A DNA stretch of 64,000 bases, from positions 20,577,817 through 20,641,816 of the forward strand of contig CM059971.1 in the NCBI GenBank assembly GCA_030490835.1, in the 5' to 3' direction. Below the pieces are notes generated by a model. That model was not told the origin of the DNA. It ran no database searches and saw only the letters and a program-made list of their open reading frames with translations. Positions 25,491 to 39,427 of this stretch are shown in pieces. Source of the stretch: Annona cherimola (Eukaryota; Streptophyta; Magnoliopsida; Magnoliales; Annonaceae). A program made the position numbers and the translations under genes. Numbering within the stretch: the first letter of the stretch is position 1; each line of letters begins with the position of its first letter.

Positions 25491-28400
25491 AATTAGATTG
25501 AGAATCCACTTTACAATATCCCACTCCTACTTCCCCACAACAACTTTTACATTCTCAATATCTCATTCCCTGGTTTCCCATCTAATGAATTTTCCCACCT
25601 TCACATTCTCAATCTGCTGCTCCCCGTTATTCCTTGCCCTAGCACCGCAGTGTCTTGCCTCTTGTTGTTTCGTCTCGCGCCTCTGCCTTCTCTTCCTAGC
25701 TATTACCCTTTAGCTGCCTTTGGCCCTTGTCCTTTTCCACCGATGCCTTCTCCCCCTTGCTCTTGCCCTCTACCTCCTCTTGCACATGTTATTTGATTTT
25801 CTTTGATTTTTTCTTAGTTGTTTACTAGGCTTCTTTTATTTATTCTCTTTTTGCTTCATTCAAAAGGTTATAAAGCCAAGTTATTTAAAATTTAGTCATT
25901 GGTCAATACTTTTTTTTTGTAATCATGATTTTATTTTAGGCGCATTATTTTCTTAGATCTAGCATGAAGATGACTTGGTATTTTGGGTCTTTGAGCATGT
26001 ACATCACATGGATCTTTGTCACAACTCTATATCATTTGCCTAATTTTCAATCAGTTGGAGTGGACTTGAGGATGAATCACTCGTTAATCTTGATAATATA
26101 TTTCTCTTCAGTTGATTTTTTTAAAATGGTCTTGAATCTCCTTATATTTGTAACTCTATTTATTAGCCAATTTGATATGATAATGATGCAAGTAATATTT
26201 CCAAATGGTATAAAATGTTATATATATGGGATGTTGACTGTGCCTGCGTAACAGAGCCATCAATCGAGTGTATACAACCCATCTTCCATTCCCATTCCCA
26301 ACTAGTAATGTAGAGTCCAAAAATCTATGTTACTCTTCAAGGGGTTTCTCTAGATCAGCCGATCATAGCTGTTGTTGCATGCACATTGTCAATGTATGTC
26401 CTGGGCTTTTACTTTTACAAAGTTGACCCGATTCAATAGCTTTTTTATCTTATGCTTTTGGGCTGTTGCTGTTGAAATTAAAAGCAAACTAAAGATCTCG
26501 TGGTCAGGACATTATCGATCATTTAGGTTCCTTGTTCAGGACATTTTTTATTGTCCAGGACATTGATTAGAGGGTTGGATTGACTAGTTTTATAGAAATC
26601 CACAAAATAATTTATGACTAGGTTATGATTTAATGCTAATAAGACATGTTGTGTTGAATTTTCGTATTCTTGTGTGTGTGTGTAAATTTCATTTGACGGT
26701 GCACTTCCCTAGGTATTTTCTCCCACGGCCTCTGATCTACTTTCACATCTCCTTTGCACTTTTGCTTGTTTTGTGAATGCATTGCCAATTGTGAGTGAGT
26801 GATCGGTGAGGAAGAAGTTGACCACCGCCAAGGCTGCCATTGTTGCCAAATATTATAGTGAAGTAGAAGTTATTGGTGACTGAAATCGGCAGCCGGATTG
26901 GTGCAACTTATTTCAAGACTTATGGTGAAATGGCCAAAATATTCTACACATTAAATACAGTTATAAGAAACTAGGTTCTGGGTTTGTTTGTATCATTCGT
27001 ATTGGCTTTGCAATTCTGTTTTGGGGTCACCATTGATGTGTTTCCAAAATTTCCAATTTATATTTTTCCCGGAACCCTTTGGTGGGCAGAAATATATTCC
27101 ACATTACTTCCTATTGTTGAATTCAACGATTCAATTCGATTTTCTATGGTATCCAATTATATTTAGCCTCATAGGTTTTGAATAAATTGCAGATGGTCGA
27201 AATTCTTCGTTCCATTATATATATATATGATTTGGTCTATTCTGTGGTTTGGCTGTTCGGATTTGTTTTGTTTGATTAATATTGTTGTTTCAAATATGTT
27301 TGATTGAGCATCCATAAAAGTGGTCCCAAATGTTATGTTACACTAACGTAAAAGAGATTGAAAATGTAATTTTATATATGTTTCTTTGTACTAATTTTGG
27401 TATGCTTGTTTGTCTGACTTTTTCAACTTTAGTTGCTTTAAAAATTGTATTGTTTCTTATAATCCTTATGTAAGTCTTTATACTTACCAAGTTTAACCAA
27501 TTTTGGAGTTCATATAGGCAGTAGCCTGCTGTGAATGTTCTGCTGCAATCTCATATGGAATTTGTACAAACGAAAAAGAGTTTGTGTTCAGTTCAATACA
27601 GAAGAATATAATATCTGAATGAATTATCGCTTCTACAATTCAAAGTCTGGACGTTGGGAATTTAGGGTGGAAAGAGCTATGATCTGATATCTCCTAAAAT
27701 TGCTCAAACTAGAATTGCATTCACATAATCCTGTTTGTCTAGAATCATGTTGTGTTATTGTCTGACTTGTTTAGTTAGTTTTGTTGCAATATAGAGGTAT
27801 TGTGCACATTGCGTATTTTGTTTAGCTTATGGGTTTGATCCTTGTGAAAGGGGTTCATTGTCTGAATCGAATACAACTTATTGCTTTCCAATTTGCATAT
27901 TTGAGTCAGCATGGGATGGACCCATTGTTGGAGAAAATGATTTACTGTCCTTGTTTACACAGTTTATTGTATGGAAAATCTGTTATGTTTTGTCAATGAC
28001 CTGACAAGGTGAGTTAGGCCTACGCTATTTGTCTTCAGCACATAAACCATTGTGTTTGCCTTTGGAGTATTTGTTTGTTGGACAATCTATTGCTTGCCAG
28101 GGATGGGCTGCCTGTAAATCACGTTAATATGTTCACAAAACAAAAATGCTGAATTTGGGTCGTCCATGGTTAAAATAGGAAATCTTTGAAGAATAATCAT
28201 TGACAGTTACTATCCTATTATGTAATAATAATTCCATGTGCCAAATTTGTATTGCTTAAGATAGGTATTAACAACTTCGTTGAGATATTCAATGTCATGA
28301 CTAATTTTTCTTGTTGTCTGCTCATTAAAATTTTTAATAGAACAGTAGAACCATATGTATATTTGATTTGTCTTTGCAATCATGATGCCGAATTTCTATT

Positions 28401-31400
28401 GATCATGTAATGATGACATATCTCAGACATACATTCCCTCCCTACATGAAATGAACATTTTATTTGATTTTCATTTTTTTTGTTTTTGTTTTTCTCCTTC
28501 TTGTTTACGACTGTGTATTTCTCTGGCTTTGTAATTTTTGCAGCATAGGTCTGTCAGCTTAAAGATCAATTAAGAGACTTGGAGGGTTAATTGTTTATAT
28601 CTGTGGCAGGTATGACTGCACTAGATTTGTCAAGATGTGTACAAAATATTTTTCATAATTTTCAAGATTTCTTGTTGTGCACTAGCAGATTTGGTTGGAG
28701 TTGGTCATGACTCAATAATTTATAATGCATTTTAGGGAAGGGGCGGGTAAAGGTAGTTTTCTACTTCATGACCTGGCTGCTGCCATTGTTCATTTCTTAT
28801 GTCAAGGATGATAATCGCATTAAATATTTGATTTTTAATAAATCATATACAATGGTTTTAAGAATGAAATAAAAAAATGGCATAACTGTGAATCTGATTT
28901 GAATAAACTAACAACTTTTAGCACTATGAAGAAGGATTCTCTCAAGGGGAAGAAGAGAAGATGGACGAGAATGACAAAAGGAATTGAAAGAATATAAGTA
29001 TTAGAAGAAAAATCCAAAAGTGGAGATTAGAGAGAAAGAGAATACAAAATGTGCATTGAATAATGAATCAGCACAGGTGCTTTAACTCCTCTGGTTATCA
29101 AAATCCTAAATAAAATACTCCTAAAAATATGAATAAATAAACTTTTAACAAAAATGCATCCGTTTTTGCGTTCTTCATTAAGTTGTTAGTGAATATGTAT
29201 ATATTCAACTTAGTCATCATTGTGCCTAAAGCCGTCGAGTATTAGATGGAAACCCAGATGTAGACATTCATCTGCATATACTCCTTTAACATGACTTCAT
29301 GATTATTTCTCTGTTATATCGTGAATAATATAGGCAGAATTAACATTTCATGTTGCTCTAACATCATCATGTCATTTTGTCTAAAAGCGCTACTAGGATG
29401 AGAATCCTAATGAGCAATATGTGTTGGCAAGTGTATATGCTTGTTATATATATTAGAAGAATGAATGACATTTAAGCTTCATAAGTTATTTCTCTGGTGA
29501 GTTTTGAGTATTCCTTACAAGATGCTGATCTACTTTTGCAGTGTGAAGAGGCAATCTTTTAGCTTTGCAGTACTGAATTTTTTTATGATAATTAGTATTA
29601 TATTTGCAAGGAAATGTGATTATCGCCAGTATTTCAAATTATATGGTGGACATGGACATGGATTGGTTTTAGTTTAAAATTTTGTGCCATCTATAAGGAT
29701 TTAATTTTTTAATTATTGTTACATATTCTTCTGTATAAATTATCGTACTTCTCAATCATTCTACGTAATTATCCATACAATTAACGTTTCTCTTTTAACT
29801 TTATTTTCCTTTTTTTATAATAACTTCTATCATATCGTATCATTCTCTTTCATTCGAATAATTTTCATCCAACAAATTTTTCTTTTAAAAATTTTATTAT
29901 TTTCCAAACACACCTAAAATATAAAAATAAAATAAAATGAAATCTGCAATCATTTGCTTACTTGCTGCATATGTTTTTCGGGAACATTTTCATGGGTAGT
30001 TTAGCAGCTGATTTATGTTGGCAGTTGGTTAGGATTACCAAGTATTTGATGGGCTTATGCTTAAACATTCTTGGGTCAAATGGTAAAAGAGTGTTGGCAT
30101 TTGAAAGTCTGTTTAAGTTTAACAATATTTCTTGCTTGACATATGTTAAACAGGTTGTTAGGATATCAAATTCTCTTTGGATATTTGATGCAAGTTGCTT
30201 GAGATATAAAATTTTGGTTGCTTGAAATATTTTGAATAGATTGTAAGGGTTGTACATGCCAAATAGGTTGTGTGGAGTATTGATTTGTTTGGGCATTAAA
30301 TGGTTTGTGTTGGTTGTTTGATTGTGAAATTTTTATATGCCAAACAGGCTGTGTTATGTTTATATGCCAATAGTTTTTAATTAATCAGCCTCCAAATGTT
30401 TCCAAGTAAGTTTACAAGTGTAGTCATTTTTCCTCTATATTGTCTCCTTAGTATGTTTGCCTTTCATACTGCTAACACATGGATAAACACTGATAACATC
30501 TCCTGCTTTCTTCTTATGAAACCTTCTGCACCATGTTAGAGCAGGTCCACGTTAAACTAGTACTACTTCTTTTGATTCAAAATTTTTTTCTACTAGTATA
30601 TGGAAGTGAATAAATTTATAAAGTACTTTTACATGAACTCCACTTTATCGTGCCTCATCCTTAACTTCCTTCCATCAATCTCGGAATATTTAATGATGAT
30701 TTCTTCATCTTCTCTTCTAGCGTGCTATCAATAATGCCTTGTTTCTCTTTCATTTATATTCTGCCATCGCATTTGAAGCTGCCATGTTCTTGCTTTTATG
30801 CAGCTTAGCCTGACACTATTGAATTTACTCATGTCTTGTGTTTGACTGAATTCTCCGGATAAGATAATAGACGATTTCCGTTTATTTTACTACTTCCTCT
30901 GAATAACTATGTTTAATTTTTTCATTGATTCACCAATCATAATCTGTTGTTTTATATTTCATTACTTAAGATTATTCTTCTCGAAGGTGTCCTCTGTAGT
31001 TTGAATCAAATTCTATGCATCTGTCAAAAGTTCTTGTTTGTATAACTATTTGAGATAATAGTACTTGTATGTTAAATGTGATTGGGTGGCAACTTGATTA
31101 GATTTCTATTTTGATAAGACTTAATGACTACTTCATGTTGTTTAAAGTTATGCTCTAATGGTTTATAACCATCTGCATGTGTTGGCCCAATTTTATCATG
31201 TTTCCTTTACTTGGCTGTTAAGGCTTCTAAGCAGTTGATAACAGCCCAAATTTGTTAGTTGATGGTATGATGTTGTTTACAATTATGCCTTAATCGTTTA
31301 AATCATTTATCAGTTGTTGACCGTATAGGGTAATGCTTCCCTTACTTGGCTGCTAAGGCTTCTAAGCAACAAGTGCACCTGTGGCTCTGTCGAGGAACCT

Positions 31401-31854
31401 GCTAGGTGAAGGTAATCCACATGTGACCTAAAGGAACTTGGTCTTTCCCACAGTACATTTTGTTGAGTTCACCCCCCTATGGTGTCAATGAATACGACTT
31501 GCATTAAAAATGACCCAAATGAGTTAGTTGACTTTAGGATGTAAACAATAATCGGAAGAATGGTCTAAATCATTTAGCATCTGTTGTCCTTATAGGGAAA
31601 TGCTTCCCTTACTTGGCTGCTAAGGCTTCTGAGCAACAAGTGCACCTGTGGCCCTGTTGAAGAACCGTTTCCATTTTTTTGAGCTCACCCCCTATTGTTT
31701 TACTGAATACAACTCGCCATAGGGAAATATCTAGATCGCGTTACATTATATCTTTTTGTATACAATTATGCGTTAATGGTGAATATACCTTTAAATGTCT
31801 CGGCCCACTTTTATGATGTTTCCCTAACACGTTGATGCTTCAGCTTCCGATACA
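25491..31854 (+). other. Probable 5' untranslated exons and introns upstream of the FRS-like exon
   Basis: Bases 25550-25760 are C/T-rich like a plant 5' leader. The following 6 kb is T-rich on the plus strand, as in plant introns. A candidate non-coding exon is 28547-28609, bounded by TTTTTGCAG and GTATGACT. Near 31840 a pyrimidine-rich stretch precedes ATG 31855. This layout fits FAR1/FRS genes, which often have long 5' introns. Inside are a decayed MITE copy (about 29690-29930), a TG microsatellite (near 26690) and a duplication at 31310-31720. The exon structure is inference. Confidence 0.4.
31310..31720 (+). repeat. Direct duplication, period about 280 bp
   Basis: The block 'tgcttcccttacttggctgc' followed by 'taaggcttct-agcaacaagtgcacctgtgg' occurs near 31336 and again near 31607. 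A weaker third copy lies near 31200. Confidence 0.75.
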
Positions 31855-32643
31855 ATGAACATTGATCAGTTGAAAATGGAAACGGAGGTAGCTCACGACA
31901 CATGTGTGGAAGAAGTTGCAAGTACTCAGCCTATATGCGACCTGTCTAGTAACGTCGAGCAACCATTTGTTGGACAAGAATTTAATGATGAACTTGAAGC
32001 ATGTGAATTCTACAAAGGCTATGCAAAGTCCGTTGGGTTTAGTGTCAAACTCAAACAGGTTCGCAGACTAAGCTCTACGTCGGCGATTACATGGAGGCGT
32101 ATGACATGCTCTTGTGAAGGCATGCATACGCCAACTACAAATGATGAAGGCAGTGCTGGTTTCGCCAAAAAGATTAGAAGAAAAAGAGTGTCCATACGGT
32201 GCAACTACATGGCTCGGTTAGAGATTTCAAGGAAGCAAGAAGGGCGATGGGTAGTTACTCACTTTTGGGACGACCACAATTATCAACTGGTAGATAAAGG
32301 ACAGGCACAACGCTTGAAAATGCATCGCAAAATTGATGATGAATCTGCCTCTATTTTGAAAGCATGCAACGAGGTCGGCATTGGTCCTTCTGCAGCCTAT
32401 AATCTCGTCCGAGAGTTATGCAGTCCGTCTGAAATTTTCTTCACTCGCCAAGATGTTCGTAATTTCAAATCAAGATTTCGTGGTCATTTGCTAGCACGAG
32501 ATGCAGACCTTGCCATCAATCACCTCTAAAGGCAGCATGATGCCGGTCAAGACATGTACTTCGCAGTTCGCAAAAATAATAAGGGTGAATTGAGTTCATT
32601 ATTTTGGTCCGATGCTGGTTCCTCATTGACACGATCTATTTAA
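31855..32643 (+). pseudogene. FAR1-related sequence (FRS) / MULE-derived DNA-binding exon, truncated
   Basis: The ATG at 31855 opens a 224-codon frame with a FAR1 DNA-binding domain at roughly residues 45-145. It has the EACEFYKGYAKSVGFSVK start, a CSC motif, CNYMARL, and the HFWDDHN histidines of the WRKY-GCM1-like zinc fold. The FRS-type linker follows. A TAA at 32527-32529 interrupts the same frame, which resumes with GQDMYFAVRKNNKGELSS and ends at 32641-32643. The transposase-derived MULE domain and SWIM finger expected after SDAGS are missing. FRS proteins are nuclear regulators derived from Mutator-like transposases. This copy is either a decayed host gene or part of an element. Confidence 0.75.
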
Positions 32644-32861
32644 TAGGATTGCACTTGTCATCTTTTGAATGTGCATGCAGATTGTTGACACACTGACAAT
32701 GTATACAACATGCAACAACTTCAAACAACAACTAGCGTGGTTATATTTTACTTTGACTCTATATTCTCAGTAAGTTTGTTATGATAATTTCATTGTTATT
32801 AAATGAATTCTAATTGGTTGCCTGTATAACTAATTCCATTGTTCTTATTTGTGATATGCAG

Positions 32862-33707
32862 CTATATCTCATGCGTGATCCAGTTGCTCCCAATTATATA
32901 TATGATCCCGAGAGGATAAAATGTCATGTGGGAGATGCAGGATAGGTAAAGTTTGTGTTTTACCATTGGTCTAATCCGCGTCTATGTTTCTTTACGCTTG
33001 AAATGTTTCCTAATGACATGTTATCCACATTAATGCATATTTTTGTACCAATATGCAGAGGAGATCATTGGTTCGCTTGTGCCATTGACACGGTTTGCGA
33101 AGAGATTTTTTTGTTAGACTCAATGTCAACGGGTGGAGATTATGGGACAAAGGTTATTAAGAATGAAGTGGTAGGTATAATGCAATCACCATAACCTTAT
33201 TTTGTGACAATTGCATACTAGATTCACAGAGTATAGTCTATGTAAACACATTCAGGCACTCACGATAGAGGATTATTATCACTATATCGGTGAGACGAAG
33301 GCAGTTAAATCGTGGAATGTTAGGCATGCAAACGGATTGCCACACCAAACTAACGGGTATGGTGATTGTTAAACTATAGTCCATATGGTAGTGTTAAATG
33401 TTTCTATCTGCAGCCTGCTTGGATTACATGACAGGGTTGACTGTGGTGTGCATATGTTGTGCAATATGTTCTCATTTATACCTGAAAAGACTCCAAAATA
33501 TAAATTTGTACGACTCTAGATCTTTTGATGTGTAATATTAGTAGTAATTTATAGTTCTAATTACTGTAATGACCATATTGATCACAGGGATAGATTACTG
33601 AATGGCGACTCCAATTTGCATCGTTTATGCTTAACCATCATTTGAATGATAATTTGAAGTCCATACAACGGAAAGCCTTCTTGGACACATGCATTCAACA
33701 AATCTGA
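32862..33707 (+). pseudogene. ULP1-type (C48) cysteine peptidase domain, four exons, one stop
   Basis: Predicted exons 32862-33170, 33256-33356, 33435-33507 and 33594-33707 have GT-AG borders and compatible phases. The catalytic set is present: His in GDHWFACAID, Asp in LLDSMS, Gln in HQTNG and Cys in VDCGVHM across the intron at 33357-33434. In-frame TAG at 32943-32945 breaks the first exon. Such domains remove SUMO-like modifiers; in plants many copies travel in MULE and CACTA elements. It follows the FRS exon on the same strand, so the two may once have formed one transcription unit. Confidence 0.65.
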
Positions 33708-34137
33708 TTTGTTAGCATTGTACATGACTAAATGAATCATTGTACCAGAAATTTCAGTTATTATCATCTCTTTTGGGTTAGTTTCCATGTGCTATTTATC
33801 TGTAGTTGATTCGGTCATGGTCGTCTAGTATTTTTTGTAGATAACCACAAAGATGTAAATGCCATGAATATTATGTATTTGTTCAAGTGAAATGGAGTTC
33901 GAAATTAAGATATCATAGTGTGATCTATTCATGTATGTCATATAATCCTGATATAATAATGGATATGTGTAATCATTCAGCATAGCACGTCCTTCCTCAA
34001 GCTCGAAGGTGAAGAATGGAAACAGAAAACTTGTATGTGTGGTTTTCATCAAAGAAAGTAACACACACATACTCACACAAGCTTTCCCAAAAAAATAACA
34101 TGTTACTTAATCCAGGTACAATAAGGGTGTAAGTAAC

Positions 34138-37100
34138 TCATTTCTTCAGCTGTAGGTCTGTGTTAAACCAATGGGTCGCATGATTGTAATTGTCTTCTGC
34201 CAGCATATTAAACCTATCGGTGAGAAGTGTGCATGCAATAAGCTTCTTATAGCTTCCAGTGATAATCTGTGTTACAAAAAGGCACAAAAGATATTTATAG
34301 CTCGTCTTACATTGTTTATAAGACTGAATTTTCCACTATTCTAATTTTTTAGTTAAATAAAATTGTAGAAATACCTTATTGAACTTTACCGATCGTGGCC
34401 CGGTGTAATGCTCTATAATGGTGACAATATCGACTCCGGAGTCTTCTCTACAATGCACAAAGACATTTACATCATTAGGTGACGAAACATGATTATGGAA
34501 ATTACTATGTCATTTGTGTCTTACCTTGTACTCATGAGTTCAACTGTATCGCGTATGACATGGAATGTATAAGCATCTCGGATTTCATTGTCCACGTCAA
34601 ACATTTTTTTCAACATACTAATCTGTACAGTGGAGATCAATTAGAAAATGAGTTCGAAAATATGTAATTGCTAAACATGGCAACCCTTCAAGAAGACTTA
34701 CCACTCGCTAGTAAGTAGTAGTAAATCTGATTTGCCTATCCTCTTCAACGACATCAATATAGTGTATTTCACAAAGTAACATATCTATTGCATATACAAT
34801 CCAAGTACCATCATGATATTGAATTGGCAAAAACAACTGTTTCAAAGGACATTAGCACAATCAATGCACAAAGCGGTATAAAAAACTGTCAACTAATTTG
34901 GAAAATAGTGAGTATTCAAGTACCCATTCTGCATCATGGACACAATATTGAAGCATATCCATCGACCATTCGACATCAATATCGTCTAACTTTCCTGTTA
35001 ACAGTCTCCTCTGGATAGGAAGGAAATGGAAAAGTGACGTTATTTAATAGTCTCAACTATTAAATATGGTACATGAACATTCCAGGTTGAATTACTTACC
35101 CCCACAAATGATGAGAAATAATGACGTCGTACGCCAGATATTCCCTCTCGTTGATGGAAATTTAGTATCATAGTATATGCATCAACAATCTGACACCATA
35201 CAAATGATAACAGATACACAGGAAAAAATATTTTTTATTAAATAACACGTAATTAACAAACTGAAAAATTGAAACAGCTATCTGTGGCAGTAAAATGAGT
35301 TACTTACACTGGGATTGATATTACCACTACTAGCAAAACATGTCATATCTTTCTGAGTAACATGAGTCATTTGTAGCTTGAAAACCCTCGTTCTGTATTT
35401 TAAAAATGACACAAGACAAGTTGAAGCCTGCAATTGTAGCGAAATGAAAGTGGGGGAAATTGGAACCAACACTGCATGCGCAATTGAAGATGAATACGTA
35501 CTCAGCATGCAATCCGGGGTCTCCCAATACCCACTCAAGTAGTAGCATCTTCTCTACCGGCACATGGGCTAGGTTCATTGCAAACTGAGAGCGATGTCTA
35601 AAATTGTTTGGGTCCTGCAAAATGTTAGTAATAGCGACTTTGTGGTTAGCTAAATTTTTTACTCGAGTTTTACATGTGATATAATTTCACAATACATGCC
35701 TTTCCTTTGTACATCAAAGTTGAAAGCGATGATGTCCTCCGACTAAGCCAAGCATATATGATTAGAGGCTTCTGCCGACAATCGTTCAAGTCCCACGCAT
35801 AGACCATTTCAAATGTATCGTCCAAATGCATGACAACCGAAGGCATTCCTGTTTCACCATTGACGGGGGGGATGTTTTTGGTAGAGGATAATCGCCGTAC
35901 ATTTGAATGTTGCAGGTTTCTCACCTGATCCTTGAGATCCTATCATATGACTCAAAGATTAGATAAATCAAACCTTATCAAGCAAGAAATATTCAAGAAC
36001 TCTTTCTCTCACCGCAACTCGGCGGATATTCAGTTGGACATGCTCAACATGTGCTTGCACCATTTTCTCAGTGTCCTATAATAGAATATGCAAGATGGTG
36101 AGATAATATCACAAGGATTTCCTGTTCGAGTAAAAATTCATTAAAAATAAAATAAATAGAGTAACGGTGCTGAAAAAAGGCAGTCCTTGAAATGTTAAGA
36201 TCATTTACACAACCACTATTCCCATTACGGTTATAATAAAAACGTTCTCGAGAAGGATATATAATATCAAATTTTAATTATCGTTTTCGTTTCATCATTT
36301 CTTTACATTTGTAATGGTCGTTAGTGTAATCTTAATGGAAGGGATGTAATGATATTTTTATTCATACAAACCCATTCAGAATAATATATAATTATGTGAA
36401 AATTAAAATAAATTCGTGTAATGATTAAACCTCATACGTATGTTTTGCAATCATTCCTTATATCTTGTTTAAATTACTCATCACCTTTAATGCATCATAT
36501 TTAATTTTGTAATATTCAGATGTTCATGTTCAAATAATCACATTTACATGTAATTATAATAGAAAACCTGTTAAGTGTTATCATTCCGTGAAGTAGAATG
36601 ACATGGTAGCGCAAGAATATATTTTGTTCTATTTTCATAAAACTCTTATTCTTAATATTTTTAATCCATCTAATAAATTTACTATTTTTGATATTTGTAT
36701 ATATTATAAATGACTAAAATGCTCCTCCATTTGAAAATCAAAAATACGTATACACAATTTTCCAAAAATGCCAACACTTACAGTAGCAATTAAATATGCT
36801 CAGAATACAACTATATAATTGCAAAATATACATTATAATTTCATATTTCTAGAACAAACAATGTAAGTTTGCAAACATTTATGAATAACTCCTATTATTT
36901 AAAAAATTTTAATATTCTAATGACATGTGTGAAAAAACATAGCTATACAAAATTACAGTCTGTTACGGAAAAACCACGAGTTATATAAAATAGAATATAT
37001 TTTTCAATTTTATATAAAGTATTAATTTTACATATACATATATAATATTAATGCACCTAATTACTATATTCATTTATAGGTAATCTTTTCTGAAATAAAT

Positions 37101-37903
37101 TCAAATAATAATAATGTTAACCCAAATTGATTATGATATATACTATATTATTATAATATGTTAAATAATTTTCATATTAAAACATAAATAATAGTTTCAA
37201 TTTGAGTTTCTTTATTGTGTCATCTAGCAACTAGTCGACTGCTTGGACATTTTACCTACCCTACCTCACTCATGTGGATAACTCAATTATTGAATTTTTT
37301 AATCAGCCATGTACGTAGTTATTATCATTTTTATTTTTCATAAAATTGTAATCTTAAAATATCTTTAATTCATATGTTAAAGATTTAATATTTTTAGAGA
37401 TACTATAATTTTTTTAATTTCAAATATCAACGATAAATACATACACATCTCTAAAAATATAATAACTTGGTATACATATGCAAATATACGTAAAATAATC
37501 ATTTTATGATAAAAATAAAGATAAAATTCATTATCAATATTACTTATCCCATTAAAAATCATTCACCTTAATTACTTTCACAGTATTTTAAATATGTATA
37601 TATATTTAAATCAATCGGTGTTTTATAAGCATAAATAAACTGGTGGTTTTAGACTGCGTGGTAATATAACTCTGTTCCATCTAACAGCACTTGTTTAATG
37701 AGCATGCCATACACAATTAATAAAATCCAACAAAATGTTGCATTTTAGGAGCTAATCTAAGATAAACTAACTGTTGTCAAATACTTACAACTGTCAGCTG
37801 CAACCGAACATATTTTTTACATGCGTAAATAATATCGACGAAATGACTATTCTACACTGTGTCCGAAAAAAATTGAAATTCATACCTCGTCTGGAAAATC
37901 CAT
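34138..37903 (-). CDS. ULP1-like peptidase gene, 11 short exons, probably non-catalytic
   Basis: Predicted exons: 37886-37903 (MDFPDE), 36013-36075, 35700-35939, 35502-35614, 35308-35392, 35100-35189, 34924-35010, 34702-34836, 34525-34622, 34375-34447, 34138-34266. Phases agree throughout and the total is 376 codons. Exon 3 needs a GC-AG donor (AAG|GCATGT). Intron 1 is 1.8 kb. The N-terminal part is charged and perhaps coiled coil. The C-terminal half has ULP1 landmarks: GNINPSIVDAYTMILNF, LFLPIQYHDGTWIVYAID and REDSGVDIV. The catalytic His position is Thr (GTW instead of HW) and the catalytic Cys is Ser (DSG instead of DCG); the Asp is kept. One in-frame TAG (34708-34710) lies at the end of exon 8. 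It converges on the plus-strand FRS/ULP1 unit, the layout of KI-type MULEs. Confidence 0.6.
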
Positions 37904-38284
37904 CGGAGATGTTGCTGATGAACTTGTTAACGCCCGGGACGTGACATTGTTGCTACCGCTGGGAAGAAAGTGCACCACAAATCAGCCCGAGGAAAGCAGA
38001 AGAAACTGCCGTGTGATGGTTCTTCTTGGAGATTCCGCAACAAAGAAGAAGAAGACGGAACAGAGTTAGCATATATCGGAATTTTCAGTCGCTCATACCA
38101 ATGCACTACAAGCCATCAATCTCGACCACAACAGCAGTTGATCTGCTCTGCTGTAAATGGGACGGACGATTTAATATCGGCAGCAAGGTTGGTAAACACC
38201 CGACGACATCACGTCACACCGGGACATGACATTTACTATATATTTTTAAATTTCATACCAGTTTATATAATGCACCATTCTAAA

Positions 38285-39060
38285 ATCTTTTGAAAAAATT
38301 ATGATATACATACATTTCCCAGATCTGTTCTGGTAAATGCCTCAGTGGGTTTGCCAATTAAGTTATTTTAATTTTTTGGGCTATTATATTAAATATTCGA
38401 TTAGATTTGTAAACTTATATAATTCGTACACTTTTTCCTGAAACTCTGTAATTTGAAAGATCCAAATTTAAATAAAATTGAGCAAATCTATATTAAATAA
38501 CGATCCCAAAAGTATGTCCACAAGTAAATTTGAAGTTCATATACGCAGTTGGAGGCTTGGAGCAAGTGACAAACCCTTAAAGTTAAACGAATGAACGGAC
38601 AGAAAAAAACCAAAAATACCATTTGCAAATAAAACACCGTTTATGTATCCGGCGGTATGCGAAATAAAATATCTTCAGTGCAAAATTTTTGTACACGTAT
38701 ATTTCTCAAATCTGTTTCGATAAATCCCTCCGTAGGCATGCCAGTTAAGTTTTTGGAATTATTCATATTTTTTTAATTAACCATTTAATAAAAAATTTTG
38801 GTCTTTTTTAATTTGTGTATTTTTGGCATTAATTACCTAATTTGGATAGATATACAGAAAGAAAAAGTATTGGCCTAATATACAATAAATAAGAAACACA
38901 AATGTGTGCGCAAAAGTGAGTTTAGGATTAATTAAGTCATTTGCCGCATTAGATTAGAGCATACACACATACATGACAGAAGTTGTTTCCGTGGTTAAAA
39001 TAAAGCACCAATTTTGACCAAAAATGCAAAAGTTCACTAATTTTGACCTGACATCTCGGA
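38285..39060. repeat. Direct repeat inside the TE-1 arm
   Basis: Two copies of about 390 bp share 'tctgtt-cg-taaat-cct', 'gccagttaagtt' and 'aaaagt-' blocks. A reverse complement is found at about 58300-58650 in TE-2, including 'aaaagattttagaa' against 'ttctaaaatctttt'. Confidence 0.6.
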
Positions 39061-39427
39061 ATCGTCCAAATGTAAGTTCGGATGCCTAGCTTTTAAAAAA
39101 GGACTTATGAATGTAATATTTTGCACAAACTTATCTATTTCTAATAAATTATGAAATAAACAAATTTCTATAGAAAATTTACAGGAGATATAACACAATG
39201 GTACATTTTTAGAGGTGTTATATAACATAAAATTTTGTATAAATTTTATATTCAACGTAAATTTTAATTAAATTATTTGTCCACATTGAGTTCATTTGGA
39301 GTAAATAAATTTGTATTACAAGTTTAATTTAATAGATAATGGTAACAAAAAATTATAATTATTATATTTTTTGTAATATAAACTGTAATAACATTATTAT
39401 ATAATTTTTACAAATTTATTATTATAT

